Positions 26,663 to 37,152 of a stretch of DNA of 64,000 nt are shown piece after piece. The number at the start of each line of letters is the position of its first letter. Position 1 is the first letter of the stretch. Made by a program: the position numbers and the translations under genes. Origin of the DNA: Spirochaetaceae bacterium (GTDB taxonomy: Bacteria; Spirochaetota; Spirochaetia; Treponematales; Rectinemataceae); contig JANYKC010000027.1 in NCBI GenBank assembly GCA_025358255.1, positions 44,077-108,076 on the forward strand. Direction: 5' to 3'. The notes beneath the pieces are model-generated. The model saw nothing but the letters and a program-made list of their open reading frames with translations, made no database searches and was not told where the DNA came from.

Positions 26663-27577
26663 TCAGTCCTTTTTCACTGCCTCGAAAAAGCGCAGCAATT
26701 CCATTGGCAAGGGGAAGAGTATGGTCGAGTTCTTCTCGACCGCTATCTCGGTAAGTGTCTGCATGTAGCGCAGCTGGAGGGCCGCGGGCTGGGTCGCTAT
26801 TACGGCGGCGGCTTGGGCGAGCTTTTCGCTCGACTGATACTCACCCTCGGCCGAGATGATCTTGGCCCGCCTTTCGCGCTCCGCCTCGGCCTGGCGCGCG
26901 ATGGCGCGTTTCATGGTCTCGGCGAGCTCGACTGCCTTGATCTCGACGGCGGTGACCTTGATGCCCCAGGGGTCGGTCGCCTCGTCCAGGAGCTTCTGCA
27001 GCATGATGCCGAGCTCCGCGCGCTTCTGGAGCATCTCATCGAGCTCATGCTGGCCAAGTACCGAGCGGAGGATGGTCTGGGAAAGGAGGCTCGTGGACTT
27101 CACGTAGTTCTCGACCTTGGTCACCGCGAGGATGGGGTCGAAGACGCTGAAATACACGACGGCGTCGACCAGGACGGGCACATTGTCCTTCGTGATGACC
27201 TCCTGCTGGGGAACGTCGATCGTGAAGGTGCGGAGGTCCATCTTGCGCACAACGTCTATGCCGAGGGGGAATACGAGGTTGAGGCCAGGGTCCAGGATGG
27301 CCTTGAGCTTGCCAAGACGGAAGAGGACACCGCGCTCGTACTGGATGATGATGCGGACCATGGGCGGAAGGATGAGGACAGGGATGACGAAGAGCACGAA
27401 GATCGCGGGGCTGAAGAATTCGCCCGAACCGGCGATGAAGGTGCCGAGGGACCAAAGTCCCCCGACGACAATGAGGAAAACGAGCATTGGAATAGCCTTC
27501 TTGGCAAGGGCGATTCCGGCCCAGAGAACCCACCACACGAGGGCCATGGCCCACAGGGTGTAAAAAATACCTGTCAT
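26663..27577 (-). CDS. Slipin/stomatin-like SPFH-domain membrane protein
   Basis: IIIQYERGVLFRLGKLKAILDPGLNLVFPLGIDVVRKMDLRTFTIDVPQQEVITKDNVPVLVDAVVYF. Confidence 0.92.
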   Translation of the reverse strand: MTGIFYTLWAMALVWWVLWAGIALAKKAIPMLVFLIVVGGLWSLGTFIAGSGEFFSPAIFVLFVIPVLILPPMVRIIIQYERGVLFRLGKLKAILDPGLNLVFPLGIDVVRKMDLRTFTIDVPQQEVITKDNVPVLVDAVVYFSVFDPILAVTKVENYVKSTSLLSQTILRSVLGQHELDEMLQKRAELGIMLQKLLDEATDPWGIKVTAVEIKAVELAETMKRAIARQAEAERERRAKIISAEGEYQSSEKLAQAAAVIATQPAALQLRYMQTLTEIAVEKNSTILFPLPMELLRFFEAVKKD

Positions 27578-27639
27578 GATTCCTCCTTACAGAGATGGAT
27601 CTAGCATAGTCCTCCCCTCAGGGTCAGGGAAGGGGGAAG

Positions 27640-28071
27640 TTATTCGCTTTCATCCCAGGACTTGAGGAGATCGGCGTAGATGGCGATCCAGCCCTTTATC
27701 GCGCCGCAGGTGACGCCTCCCGCCAGGTCGAGGTCGCTTTGCACGCAGACATCGTTTTCGCTGTCGTAGTAGGCGCAAGAGAAGCGGTAGCTCTCGTTGA
27801 AGCGGTTTACCCGTGCGGGGTCGGCGGGGCCGGCGAACCAGGTGTAGAGCTGGAGATCGTCGTTGTTGACGCTTATGAAGGACGAAAAGCCCCCTATCTC
27901 GAGCTTCAGTGTCCTTTCCTTGACGTTCGACGGGGCATAGCCAAGGCTGCGCAGGAATACGGAAAGATCCTCGCGCGAGATTCCCGTGATGACCTTCCCG
28001 GGGTCAAATTCCTGGGCGGCAAGGGGGGCGGCAAGGAGAAGGCCCATGGCCAGCCAAGGAAGGATCTTCAT
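27640..28071 (-). CDS. YbjN-domain protein with signal peptide
   Basis: MKILPWLAMGLLLAAPLAAQ; FSSFISVNNDDLQLYTWFAG; NESYRFSCAYYDSENDVCVQSDLDLAGGV. Confidence 0.75.
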   Translation of the reverse strand: MKILPWLAMGLLLAAPLAAQEFDPGKVITGISREDLSVFLRSLGYAPSNVKERTLKLEIGGFSSFISVNNDDLQLYTWFAGPADPARVNRFNESYRFSCAYYDSENDVCVQSDLDLAGGVTCGAIKGWIAIYADLLKSWDESE

Positions 28072-28206
28072 TTCGGCCTCCATTCCCACAACTATCGCCC
28101 ATGGGGTATTCCTCTTCAAGGGCAGGCGCCGCTCCGGGACCGTTTTGCCCTTTTCGGGAAAATGACTATATTCGGGTAGGTGGGACATATTTTCCAGGAG
28201 GGATGC

Positions 28207-28566
28207 TTGACTTTTTCCCAAAGAACGCAGGACTTGATCAGCAAGGGTATCGCGGCATCAAAGGACATCGCCATGCGCGCGGGCGAGCAGGCCCAGGCCT
28301 GGGGTGAAATGGGGGTCCTTCGGATCGAGATCATCCAGCTCCACAGCCAAGCGGAAAAACTCACCGCCCGGCTAGGCGCGGAAGTCTACGGCCGCTTTGT
28401 CGAGGAGAGCCAGGAAAGCGTCGCCGCCAATGATACTTCCATCAAGGCAGTCCTCGCCGCCATCCATGAGGCCGAGGTGGCCATCATTGAGAAGGAAGGC
28501 CGCTACCGGAAACTCGGGGGCAAGGACAGCGACCTCGAGCCTGAAATCCAGGAACCAGGCCGCTAG
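28207..28566 (+). CDS. Conserved hypothetical protein (coiled-coil-like)
   Basis: Probable TTG start after CAGGAGGGATGC; helical, charged composition. Confidence 0.55.
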   Translation: MTFSQRTQDLISKGIAASKDIAMRAGEQAQAWGEMGVLRIEIIQLHSQAEKLTARLGAEVYGRFVEESQESVAANDTSIKAVLAAIHEAEVAIIEKEGRYRKLGGKDSDLEPEIQEPGR

Positions 28567-29474
28567 GAAGGGATTTTTGGGGATTTGCGCATCTTGAAAA
28601 CGTACATCGGGCCTCTTCCGACAGCGTGATCTGGCAGGACCAGGACACCGTGTTCGGTCGCTTCCCCTCCGCTGAGGCTAGCCCGCTGGACGACCAATGA
28701 CGCGCCATGCTTTTTCACGAGCCGATCGACCACTCCGTCGTTCTCCCCTGGATTGATGGAGCAGGTCGAGTAGACCAGGCAGCCTCCCGGCGCGAGCATA
28801 TGAAAGGCCGAGGAGAGCAATGCCCACTGGCGGTTCGCGAGCGACCGTGGCCGGGAGGCAGTCCATGCCGCAAGGGCTGATGGATCCTGGAGGACGTGGC
28901 GTTCGCTGGAGCAGGGAGCGTCGAGGAGGATGGCGTCGAAGGCCGAGGGACGCCTAAGGCAGAGGGCCGATGCGTCGGCGCCAAAAATGGAGACGCGGAC
29001 ACGGACCTCCTTGGGCAGGAAGGCGTCAAGGACGGTCTGCAGTCGGTGACGGCGCTCGGACGACAACTCGTTGGCAAGAAGGCGGACTGAGGATCCCATT
29101 CTTGCCGCTATGACGAGGCTCTTGCCGCCCGGAGCGGCGCAGGCATCGAGGACTTGGCCCGTTGTAGGCAAGTCAAGGGCCAAGGCCGCCTCGACGGAGC
29201 TGGGATCGAGGAAATACCTCGCCGTCGGCCCGGCCGTTGGCTCGTCATCCGAATCGCAGCCATCGATGCCGGCAGGCGAGAGATCGAAACCGCCGCCTTC
29301 GAGGATCCGAAGTCCAACTTGGGGGGAGGGGAAAGCCAAGGCTGCCGCAAGCCCCACCCATCGCTCGCCGTAAAGCCCCGAATAGAAGGCTTCAAACGAG
29401 GCGGGACACGGGATCGGCTTTGCGCCACTGCCGTCTTTTTGGCGTTTCACGGGAATTGACGCTCCTCGGCGCAA
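28563..29474 (-). CDS. NOL1/NOP2/Sun-family RNA m5C methyltransferase
   Basis: VLDACAAPGGKSLVIA, ILLDAPCSSERHVLQDP, LVYSTCSINPGENDGVV. Confidence 0.92.
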   Translation of the reverse strand: MRRGASIPVKRQKDGSGAKPIPCPASFEAFYSGLYGERWVGLAAALAFPSPQVGLRILEGGGFDLSPAGIDGCDSDDEPTAGPTARYFLDPSSVEAALALDLPTTGQVLDACAAPGGKSLVIAARMGSSVRLLANELSSERRHRLQTVLDAFLPKEVRVRVSIFGADASALCLRRPSAFDAILLDAPCSSERHVLQDPSALAAWTASRPRSLANRQWALLSSAFHMLAPGGCLVYSTCSINPGENDGVVDRLVKKHGASLVVQRASLSGGEATEHGVLVLPDHAVGRGPMYVFKMRKSPKIPS

Positions 29475-29608
29475 GAGGATAGTGTCTCAAGGCCTATATA
29501 TCAGCTTCTTCATGAGCGATGACAAGGTTCCCTGGGGATCCGCCGCGAGCGGCATTTTAGCCTGCTTGTCCCGCTTCGGGGAAGGTGCCATGCACTTCAA
29601 GGATAGTA

Positions 29609-30268
29609 ATGCCAAGCGCAGTCATTTTCGACCTTGATGGAACCCTCGCCGACACCATTGAGGACCTGGCAAATTCGCTGAACCGCTCGCTGGCCGCACG
29701 GAAGCTTCCCATTCACGATTTTCCGGCCTACAAGATGATGGTCGGCAACGGCTTCCGGAACCTGGTGATCGCCGCATTGCCTGAGGATAAAAGGCAGGAA
29801 GCTCTCGTGTCGGAAATCCATGCCGAAGCCTCTGACTGGTATGCTCATCACCTTGTCGACGCGACCCGTCCCTATCCAGGGGTGGTGGACCTTCTCGCGG
29901 CCCTGGCCGAGAAAGGCATCCCCCTGGCCATTCTTTCGAACAAACCGGAAAAACTGGTCATCAGCATGGTGGAGAGCCTTTTCCCGCAGGCCGGCTTCGC
30001 CTTCGTGCGGGGCGAGACTGGCGTTTTCCCGCGCAAACCCGCGCCTGACCAAGCCCAGGACCTGGCCCGCCGCCTGGGCTTGCCAGCCAAAGACATCGTC
30101 TACCTCGGCGATTCCGACGTGGACATGATGATGGCGCGGAACGCAGGCATGATCGCCGCCGGGGCAGGTTGGGGATTTCGGGGCGCCGCGGAGCTTACCG
30201 CTTCGGGCGCCGAATTCATTGTCCAAAGCCCGCTCGAAATCCTCGCTCACTTCGATAAATGGCGCTAA
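29609..30268 (+). CDS. HAD-family phosphoglycolate phosphatase-like hydrolase
   Basis: MPSAVIFDLDGTLADTIEDL, ILSNKPEKL, VYLGDSDVDMMMARNAG. Confidence 0.92.
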   Translation: MPSAVIFDLDGTLADTIEDLANSLNRSLAARKLPIHDFPAYKMMVGNGFRNLVIAALPEDKRQEALVSEIHAEASDWYAHHLVDATRPYPGVVDLLAALAEKGIPLAILSNKPEKLVISMVESLFPQAGFAFVRGETGVFPRKPAPDQAQDLARRLGLPAKDIVYLGDSDVDMMMARNAGMIAAGAGWGFRGAAELTASGAEFIVQSPLEILAHFDKWR

Positions 30269-30332
30269 AATGGTATCCGCGGAGCGAAAAGCCGCATGGG
30301 CGCACCGCAATGCATTCGCGTAAGGAGAAATC

Positions 30333-32135
30333 ATGGATCGAGGGCAGATAACCGCCAGGGCGAAAGAATATGTCGCGCGCGAAAGCGAAACAGGCTTCAG
30401 GACCGAGGTCGAGCAGCTTCTTGCGAAGGCCGATGGCGCCGCGGGCGAAAGCGAGTGGAAGGAGCTGGAGGACCGCTTCTACCGGGACCTCGAGTTCGGG
30501 ACCGGCGGCCTTAGGGGCGTGATAGGCGGCGGCTACAACCGCATGAACCGTCTTGTCGTTACCCGCGCTACCCAGGGCCTCTGCGACTACCTGAAAGCCA
30601 CTTTCCCCGGCAAGCCCCTCTCGGCCTGCATCGCCTATGACTCCCGGCGCTATTCGGCGAGCTTCGCCCTCGACACGGCCCTGGTCTTCGCCGCCAATGG
30701 CATCAAGGCCTGGCTCTTCAGCGCTCTCCGCCCGACGCCGGAGCTCTCCTTTGCGATCCGCCACCTCAAGGCCGATACGGGCGTCGTGGTCACCGCCAGC
30801 CACAATCCACCCAAGTACAACGGATACAAGGCCTACTGGAATGACGGCTCCCAGGTCACGCCTCCCCATGACGAAGGCATCATCGAAAGGGTGAACGCGG
30901 TCAAGGAAGTGAAATTCATGGACAAGGAGGAGGCCCTCGCGAAGGGACTCCTTGCCGTGATCGACAAGGATGTGGACGAGCCCTATGTGGCCATGGTGAA
31001 GTCCAACCTCTTCCGCCCCGAGCTTTTCAAGGAATTCGGGAAGCGGGTGAGACTGGTCTATACCCCCCTCCATGGCACAGGAGCCCTTCATTTTGAAAGG
31101 GTTATGAAAGACCTGGGCCTCGATGTGGCCACGGTGCCGGAGCAACGGGAACCCGATGGCGAGTTCCCCACGGTGGCATTCCCCAACCCCGAGGAAGCCG
31201 CGGCCCTCAAGCTCGCCCTGGAACTCGGCAGGAAGCTCAAGGCCGACTGCGTGATGGCCACCGATCCAGACGCTGACAGGCTCGGCATCGCCGTTCCAGG
31301 CAAGGATGGGACGGGGGATTTCATCCTCATCACCGGCAACCAGCTCGGCAGCCTCCATCTCGATTACATCCTCCTCACCAGGACTGAGCTTGGGATCATG
31401 CCGAAAAAGCCCGCCGCGATCCGTTCCATCGTCACCACGGACCTTCAGGCCAGGATCGCCCACAAATACGGCGTCGAATCCCATGAATGCCTCACGGGCT
31501 TCAAGTGGATCGCGGAGCTCATGCGGAAATTCGAGCTGGATGGGCGTGGTTTCGTCTATGGCAGCGAGGAGAGCTACGGCCACCTCATCGAGAAAGAGGT
31601 GCGCGACAAGGACGGCATCTCGGCGGCGGCCCTCACCGCCGAGATGACCCTGTACTGGAAGAGCAAGGGCAAGAGCCTTCTTGACCGTCTCGACGAAATC
31701 TACCTCGAGTACGGCTTCTACGAGGAAAAGGGCGTCAGCAAGTATTTCGAGGGCGCTTCGGGGATGGACGTGATGCGCGGCATCATGGAGGGTTACCGGA
31801 ACTCCCAGCCGGCGACCTTGGGAGGCATCGCGGTCACATCCATCCGCGACGTGAAGACCGGCCTGGCCTGGGATGTCGCCGATCCTGCGGATCCGCAGGC
31901 GACCGGCATGGCGACGCGCAAGGTCGACCTCCCCGCAAGCGACGTCATCCAGTGGTACCTGAAGGATGGCACCATGGTCACCGTGCGCCCGAGCGGCACC
32001 GAACCCAAGATCAAGTATTACATCCTCCTGCGCACCGATGCCGGGATGACGGGCGGACTCGAGGTGGCACGCGCCGCTTCGGCGAAAAAAACCGCGGCCA
32101 TCCTTGCCGACATCAGGAAAGTGATAGACCGGTGA
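30333..32135 (+). CDS. Phosphohexomutase (phosphoglucomutase/phosphomannomutase)
   Basis: GTGGLRGVIGGGYNRMN, VVTASHNPPKYNGYKAYW, DPDADRLGIAV, GSEESYG, TVRPSGTEPKIKYY. Confidence 0.95.
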   Translation: MDRGQITARAKEYVARESETGFRTEVEQLLAKADGAAGESEWKELEDRFYRDLEFGTGGLRGVIGGGYNRMNRLVVTRATQGLCDYLKATFPGKPLSACIAYDSRRYSASFALDTALVFAANGIKAWLFSALRPTPELSFAIRHLKADTGVVVTASHNPPKYNGYKAYWNDGSQVTPPHDEGIIERVNAVKEVKFMDKEEALAKGLLAVIDKDVDEPYVAMVKSNLFRPELFKEFGKRVRLVYTPLHGTGALHFERVMKDLGLDVATVPEQREPDGEFPTVAFPNPEEAAALKLALELGRKLKADCVMATDPDADRLGIAVPGKDGTGDFILITGNQLGSLHLDYILLTRTELGIMPKKPAAIRSIVTTDLQARIAHKYGVESHECLTGFKWIAELMRKFELDGRGFVYGSEESYGHLIEKEVRDKDGISAAALTAEMTLYWKSKGKSLLDRLDEIYLEYGFYEEKGVSKYFEGASGMDVMRGIMEGYRNSQPATLGGIAVTSIRDVKTGLAWDVADPADPQATGMATRKVDLPASDVIQWYLKDGTMVTVRPSGTEPKIKYYILLRTDAGMTGGLEVARAASAKKTAAILADIRKVIDR

Positions 32136-32782
32136 GTTCCCGTTCGGATAGCGAAGCCCCCGCGGGCAAGATCGCCATGGACGGCCTTGTCCTGCCGACC
32201 CCGCCTCCGGTCAAACGACCCACCTCGCCCTCCTATGCGGCCGCCTTCGGCCACGACTGGCGGAGGGATTCCTGGCTTGCGCTGGACTTTGAGACCACGG
32301 GCCTCGATCCCCACCGTGAGCGCGTGGTCGAGATCGGCGCCCTGCGCTGGTCCGACGGACAGGAGACCGCGACTTTCTCGAGCCTCGTCAAACCTGGCAT
32401 CCATATCCCCTCCGTGGTCGTGGCCATCCATGGCATCCGGGACAAGGACGTCTCCTCCTCGCCCCGCTTCCTCGATATCGGCGCTGTCCTCATGGCCATG
32501 GCCGAAGGTGCCACGATTGTCGCGCATAACGCGCCATTTGACCTCGCCTTTCTCCGGATGGAACTCGCCAAGGCGGGACTCCCCTCCCCGGAAAACCGGG
32601 TCCTCGACACGCGCCTGCTGGCCAAGGCGGCATGGCCAGGGCTTTCGAGCTACCGCCTCGTGGACTTGGCCGCCAGGTTCGGCATCGATACAGGCAGGTC
32701 ACATCGCGCCCTCGATGACGCGCGCGCCTGCCTGGGCCTCCTCCTCCTCTGCGCACAGAGGTTGGCGCCGCGTGGCAGCTGA
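32132..32782 (+). CDS. DnaQ-like 3'-5' exonuclease
   Basis: GTG start; WLALDFETTGLDPHRERVVEIGALRW, VAHNAPFDLAFL, HRALDDARACLGL. Confidence 0.9.
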   Translation: MSSRSDSEAPAGKIAMDGLVLPTPPPVKRPTSPSYAAAFGHDWRRDSWLALDFETTGLDPHRERVVEIGALRWSDGQETATFSSLVKPGIHIPSVVVAIHGIRDKDVSSSPRFLDIGAVLMAMAEGATIVAHNAPFDLAFLRMELAKAGLPSPENRVLDTRLLAKAAWPGLSSYRLVDLAARFGIDTGRSHRALDDARACLGLLLLCAQRLAPRGS

Positions 32783-33767
32783 TCCGGCCGGTAGGAGGGG
32801 GAGCCTCAGGTTCATCGCGATAGTCCTCCTCCTCGCGACCATAGCCGCCGCGTCAGGGGGGCTTGGAATGGCGGCTCCTCCGGGGCCGAGGGGAGCCGCC
32901 GCGGATTCGGAGACTTTGGCTTCCCTCCTCTGCGCCGCCGCGGCCAACCAGAGACGGGGCGGGGAAATCAAGGAATTGGCGCGAAGCCTGGGAGAGACCT
33001 TGCGCATCGAGGGCCTGGACGCCGGGGAAAGCTTCCTCACGGCGTTTCCGCCCTCAGGTGCCGTGCTTTCCATGCTTGCCCTGGACCGCGACGTGGAGGA
33101 CTTTGCGGAGGCCGGAAAAGGCATGAGCCTGGCCGCGGCCCACTACCGGCGTGCGGCGATGGAAGCGGAAGTGTTGCGCCCCCTCCGCTCGAACTATGCC
33201 CTCCTGTATGCCGCGGCCTGGAAGGAAATCACGCGGTCGCAAATTGGCAGGGAGAGGGAGGAGCGCCTCCTGGCTTCGCTTTCCCAGTCTCCCGACCTGG
33301 CTGCGCTCGGCGAGGAAGGCGCGCTGAGCCTGCCGCCCAAGAGCGACCTCGAATATTCCCATCCATTCGCGCTCGATATCTTTTTCGACGAAATCGAGAC
33401 CCGGGGGATGGTGGAGCGCGGACCCCATATTCGATCGCTCGAGGCCGGAATCGTCGTGGCAGCAGCCGATGATTGGCGCGGCGGAGCGGGCGCGGTGGCT
33501 TGGGAAAAGGGCGGCCTCTCCCCTTCCTCGGGCAACGGGGTAATCGTCTTCAGTCCGGGCTCGGGCCGGTACTATTCCTATTTCCATTTCTTCGAGGTGG
33601 CGGTCAGGCGCGGCGATGCGGTTCGGGAGGGCGATATCCTCGGTCGGGGTGGCAACACCGGGGCAAACGCCCGCAAGCCGGGCCATGGCGGCCACCTCCA
33701 CCTGGAGATATATGACAGCGTCCGCGATCGGGCGCTTTCCGCGTGGGAGATACGGGCGCTCCTGTAG
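32772..33767 (+). CDS. M23-family metallopeptidase (LytM-like), membrane anchored
   Basis: GTG start overlapping dnaQ-like gene; RYYSYFHFFEVAVRRGDAVREGDILGRGGNTG, GHGGHLHLEIYD. Confidence 0.85.
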   Translation: MAADPAGRRGSLRFIAIVLLLATIAAASGGLGMAAPPGPRGAAADSETLASLLCAAAANQRRGGEIKELARSLGETLRIEGLDAGESFLTAFPPSGAVLSMLALDRDVEDFAEAGKGMSLAAAHYRRAAMEAEVLRPLRSNYALLYAAAWKEITRSQIGREREERLLASLSQSPDLAALGEEGALSLPPKSDLEYSHPFALDIFFDEIETRGMVERGPHIRSLEAGIVVAAADDWRGGAGAVAWEKGGLSPSSGNGVIVFSPGSGRYYSYFHFFEVAVRRGDAVREGDILGRGGNTGANARKPGHGGHLHLEIYDSVRDRALSAWEIRALL

Positions 33768-33834
33768 ACAGTGCCCTCGGGAACTTGGGAGACGCCTCTT
33801 TCCAACAAGGCATCCCTTTCGCTATCATTCCGCC

Positions 33835-34893
33835 ATGGCTTCCCAAACCGACACATTCGATCACGTTGTAGTCGCCGGAGACATCGGTGGCACAAACACC
33901 AACCTTGCCCTCGTAGGCGCGAAAGACGGAAAGTTCCGCATACTCTTCGAACGCCATTACCGCACGAAAGAGGAGTATTCCCTCGCGGACCCATTCGGCC
34001 GCTTCCTGGCGCAGGCCAGGCTAGAAATGGCGGGGACAGTCCCGACGGCATGCTGCATCTCGGGCGCCGGCCCTGTCGTGGACCGGCGCATAGAGCTCAC
34101 CAACGCCCCGTGGAGCATCGACGGAAACGCGATCGAGCGCGAGTATGGCATGCGTGTCCGCGTCATCAACGACTTCACCGCCATCTCATACGGCGTCGTC
34201 CTCCTCGATCCCGAAAGGCCCGAGGAGGTGACCCGGTTGCCCCATCTGGACGGCAGCCGACCTCTTCCGGAGGAGGGCATCAAGCTCGTCGTCGGCGCCG
34301 GTACGGGACTTGGCGTCGGATTCCTCGCCCTGAAGGGCGACCACCTCGAAGCCTATCCTTCGGAAGGCGGCCACATCACCCTCCCCGTCTATGATGAGGA
34401 AAGCCGCGTATTCCAGCGCTGGCTCGAGTTCAAGTCCGATTTCGTCCCGGGTGCGGAGGCCGGGGTATCGGGCACGGGGATAGCCAACCTCTTCCTCTTC
34501 TTCTGCGAACGCGAATCCGGGGAGCTCGGCGAAAGGGCCAAGCTGGTCTTGGCAGCCAGCGAGCATGACAGGCCTGCCTTGATCGCCGCGAACGCCGATC
34601 TCGACCCGGTCTGCGCGCGGGCGATGGATGCATTCGTGAGGCTCTACGCGCGCGTCGCCGCCGACCTTTCGGCCACTTTCATCCCGCGCGGTGGCGTCTA
34701 TCTCGCCGGCGGCATCGTGGCCAAGAACGAAACGCGCTTCCTCCAAGGCTACCGATTCATGGCCATGTTCGAGAAAAGCTACCGCGAGCACATCAGGTCG
34801 ATACTCAAGGGCCTCCCGGTCATGATCGTGAAGGACTACTCGATCTCCCTGTTTGGCGCGGCAAGCGCCGCCGTGCTCGAGGAAAGGAAATGA
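33835..34893 (+). CDS. glk: Glucokinase
   Basis: VVVAGDIGGTNTNLALVGAKDG, RVINDFTAISYGV, LVVGAGTGLGVGFLA, PRGGVYLAGGIVAKN. Confidence 0.92.
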   Translation: MASQTDTFDHVVVAGDIGGTNTNLALVGAKDGKFRILFERHYRTKEEYSLADPFGRFLAQARLEMAGTVPTACCISGAGPVVDRRIELTNAPWSIDGNAIEREYGMRVRVINDFTAISYGVVLLDPERPEEVTRLPHLDGSRPLPEEGIKLVVGAGTGLGVGFLALKGDHLEAYPSEGGHITLPVYDEESRVFQRWLEFKSDFVPGAEAGVSGTGIANLFLFFCERESGELGERAKLVLAASEHDRPALIAANADLDPVCARAMDAFVRLYARVAADLSATFIPRGGVYLAGGIVAKNETRFLQGYRFMAMFEKSYREHIRSILKGLPVMIVKDYSISLFGAASAAVLEERK

Positions 34894-36428
34894 CGTCCGG
34901 TGTGGTCCGCGGCCTGGGCGAGGCCCTGGTGAGGGACATGGAATCCCGGGGGATCGACATCGACCTGTCGCTCTCCATCCTTGCCGACTGCAATTCGGGG
35001 CGCCATGGCGGCGCGGGGGCGGTCAAGGCACAAGGAGTCCCGCGCGTGGATGGTGAATCGGTCATCGCGGCCGGACAGGGGTTGGCATGCTCGATCCCTG
35101 TCGCCGAAGCGGAAGCCCGGCTCAAGGCACTCGGCCTGCCGCTGCCTCGTGCGGCGGCCCTTGAGGGGGGACGCCTGACCTTTCCACGGGCCGCGCTGGA
35201 GGAATTGGGCGAGCGCCTCTACCCCCGCACCGCCTGGGGATTGCTCAATGGCGGCTCAGCGACAAGTTATGCGGACTCCAAAAAGAACCTCGCCTTCGGG
35301 CAGGATGCATTCCTGGCCTTTGCCAAGGAGTTCGATGCCCTGGCACCCGCCTGCAAGGACAGGCCAAAGGGCCTGACACCAGCCTACGTCAACCCCGACG
35401 GAAGCCCGGGGGTCTCCTTCCTCGTCCTCAAGGCGCGGGCCCGCCTCCTGGCCGCGAAAGCCTACATCTCGAAGTACGGAAAGCCCAAGGGCGATTTCCT
35501 GCCGTTCTTCCAGATGTCGAGCGTCGGCAACGACGACGAGCTAAAGGCCGCTTTTGAGGCCTATGGAAAATCGCCCTTCCTCGCGGACCTGGCGGCGGAG
35601 ACCGGACTCCCCGCTTCCAGCTTCGCGACTGGGGTTCAACCCCTTGTCGCGGCCTTTACGCATTCCTCCGAGGGAAAGCCACGCCGCATCTTCGACAGGG
35701 CCTGGGACAAGCCGGACAGCTCCATCGCCCTCCCCGGTGGCCATGGCCAATGCTTCCGCGTCCTTGCGCCGGTCCTGCGCGCCCTCCACGGGCGCGGCAT
35801 CCGCTTCGCATGGCTCGGCAACGTCGACAACATCGGCTATCTCCCCGAAGCGGCGGAGTTGGCCGTGCTGGCGCTTTCGGGGAAGCCGGCCGCCTTCGAC
35901 TTCGCCCTCAGGACGCCGATGGACGTCAAGGGCGGCATCCTCGTCGAGACAGAAGGCGGAAAGAGGACGGTAGCGGACATTGGACCGGCTATTTCCTTCG
36001 AAGAAGTCAAGCGCCTTGAGGATGGGGGGGCGGCTATCCTCTTCAATTGCGCCACCGGCCTATTCGATCTCGATTGGCTCGTTCCCCGCCTCGAGGAGGT
36101 CGCGCGCGGACTTCCCGTGCGCGTGACAGACCAGGACAAGGACGCAGGCCGCTATTCGCAGGCTGAACAGGTGACGTGGGAAGTCACCTCCCTCCTTCCT
36201 TCCTTCATCGCCTTCGCCGTGGACAAGTACGACCGCTTCATGGCAGCCAAGCTGCTCGCCGAAACCCTCCTCACGAGCGGCATCGCGGCGGCAGACCCCC
36301 GTATACCGCCTGAACTGGCGGAGACCTCCCGCCTCCTCAAGGCGGGCCTCGAGAGGAAGCTCTCCGGTCCCTGCGGTCTTGTGCTCAGGGACGGTGCATG
36401 GCATCCCATCCCTGGCGAAGGGGGCTGA
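34890..36428 (+). CDS. UTP--glucose/hexose-1-phosphate uridylyltransferase family protein
   Basis: GLLNGGSATSYADSKKNLAFG, GGHGQCFRVLAPVLRALHGRGIRFAWLGNVDNIGY. Confidence 0.8.
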   Translation: MTSGVVRGLGEALVRDMESRGIDIDLSLSILADCNSGRHGGAGAVKAQGVPRVDGESVIAAGQGLACSIPVAEAEARLKALGLPLPRAAALEGGRLTFPRAALEELGERLYPRTAWGLLNGGSATSYADSKKNLAFGQDAFLAFAKEFDALAPACKDRPKGLTPAYVNPDGSPGVSFLVLKARARLLAAKAYISKYGKPKGDFLPFFQMSSVGNDDELKAAFEAYGKSPFLADLAAETGLPASSFATGVQPLVAAFTHSSEGKPRRIFDRAWDKPDSSIALPGGHGQCFRVLAPVLRALHGRGIRFAWLGNVDNIGYLPEAAELAVLALSGKPAAFDFALRTPMDVKGGILVETEGGKRTVADIGPAISFEEVKRLEDGGAAILFNCATGLFDLDWLVPRLEEVARGLPVRVTDQDKDAGRYSQAEQVTWEVTSLLPSFIAFAVDKYDRFMAAKLLAETLLTSGIAAADPRIPPELAETSRLLKAGLERKLSGPCGLVLRDGAWHPIPGEGG

Positions 36429-36429
36429 A

Positions 36430-37152
36430 ATGGACCTGGATTTCGCTGCCGGAGATCCCCGGTCGGGCCTCCTCTTCCTCTTCCTCTGCTCGGCCTATGT
36501 GGCGTACATCGCCTCAGGGGCCTTGCCCTCGTCTTCCCGTCCGGCAAGGAGGAAGCCCGGCCGGGTCCTCCTGGATCGCGCCGGCTTCGCCCTCGTTTTC
36601 CTCGGTCTCCCCTTCGCCGCCTTCTTGTTGGCGGGGCTTGCCTTGCCAGGCGCAACCTACCTGCGCATGGAAGCTCCCCGCGCCTGGCTCCTGCCCACCG
36701 CGGTCCTCGGCGGCCTTGCCTGGGCGCTTGGACGCTATAGCCGGAAAGACGCCGCCGACATGGCCAATTATCCGCAATTCCTGCCTGTCCGCTGGGGCGT
36801 CCGTGCGTTCTGCGCCGAGTTGCTTTCCTGGCTTGCCTACCTCTTCGCCTACGAGTTCGTCTTCAGGGGGATGATCCTCGAACTGCTCCTTCCCTTGGGC
36901 AGCCTCGCGGCGATCGGGGCCGATACGGCCCTCTATGCCTTCGCCCACCTGTCCAAGAGCCCCAAGGAAGCGGCAGGATGCGTGCTTTTCGGGGTCGTAG
37001 CGTGCGTGCTGACGCTGGTCTTCGGCTCGCTCTATCCGGCCTTCCTGATCCACGCGGCCCTTGCGCTCGGCAACGACCGCGGCGCCTACCTGGCGTCCCG
37101 GGCGGCCTCGGCGCCCCACGCCAAGGCGGCGCGGGAGAAACCCTCGCGATAG
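36430..37152 (+). CDS. CPBP-type intramembrane protease family protein
   Basis: Multiple TM segments; YEFVFRGMILELLLPLG; ALYAFAHLSKSPKE. Confidence 0.75.
   Translation: MDLDFAAGDPRSGLLFLFLCSAYVAYIASGALPSSSRPARRKPGRVLLDRAGFALVFLGLPFAAFLLAGLALPGATYLRMEAPRAWLLPTAVLGGLAWALGRYSRKDAADMANYPQFLPVRWGVRAFCAELLSWLAYLFAYEFVFRGMILELLLPLGSLAAIGADTALYAFAHLSKSPKEAAGCVLFGVVACVLTLVFGSLYPAFLIHAALALGNDRGAYLASRAASAPHAKAAREKPSR

Noticed and set aside
30216-31583. 455-aa minus-strand ORF antisense to phosphohexomutase
   Set aside because: Shadow ORF; the plus strand carries unmistakable phosphomutase motifs.
32187-32771. N-terminal 195 residues of the 526-aa ORF 32187-33767
   Set aside because: Out-of-frame translation of the DnaQ-like gene; the real M23 gene most likely starts at GTG 32772.
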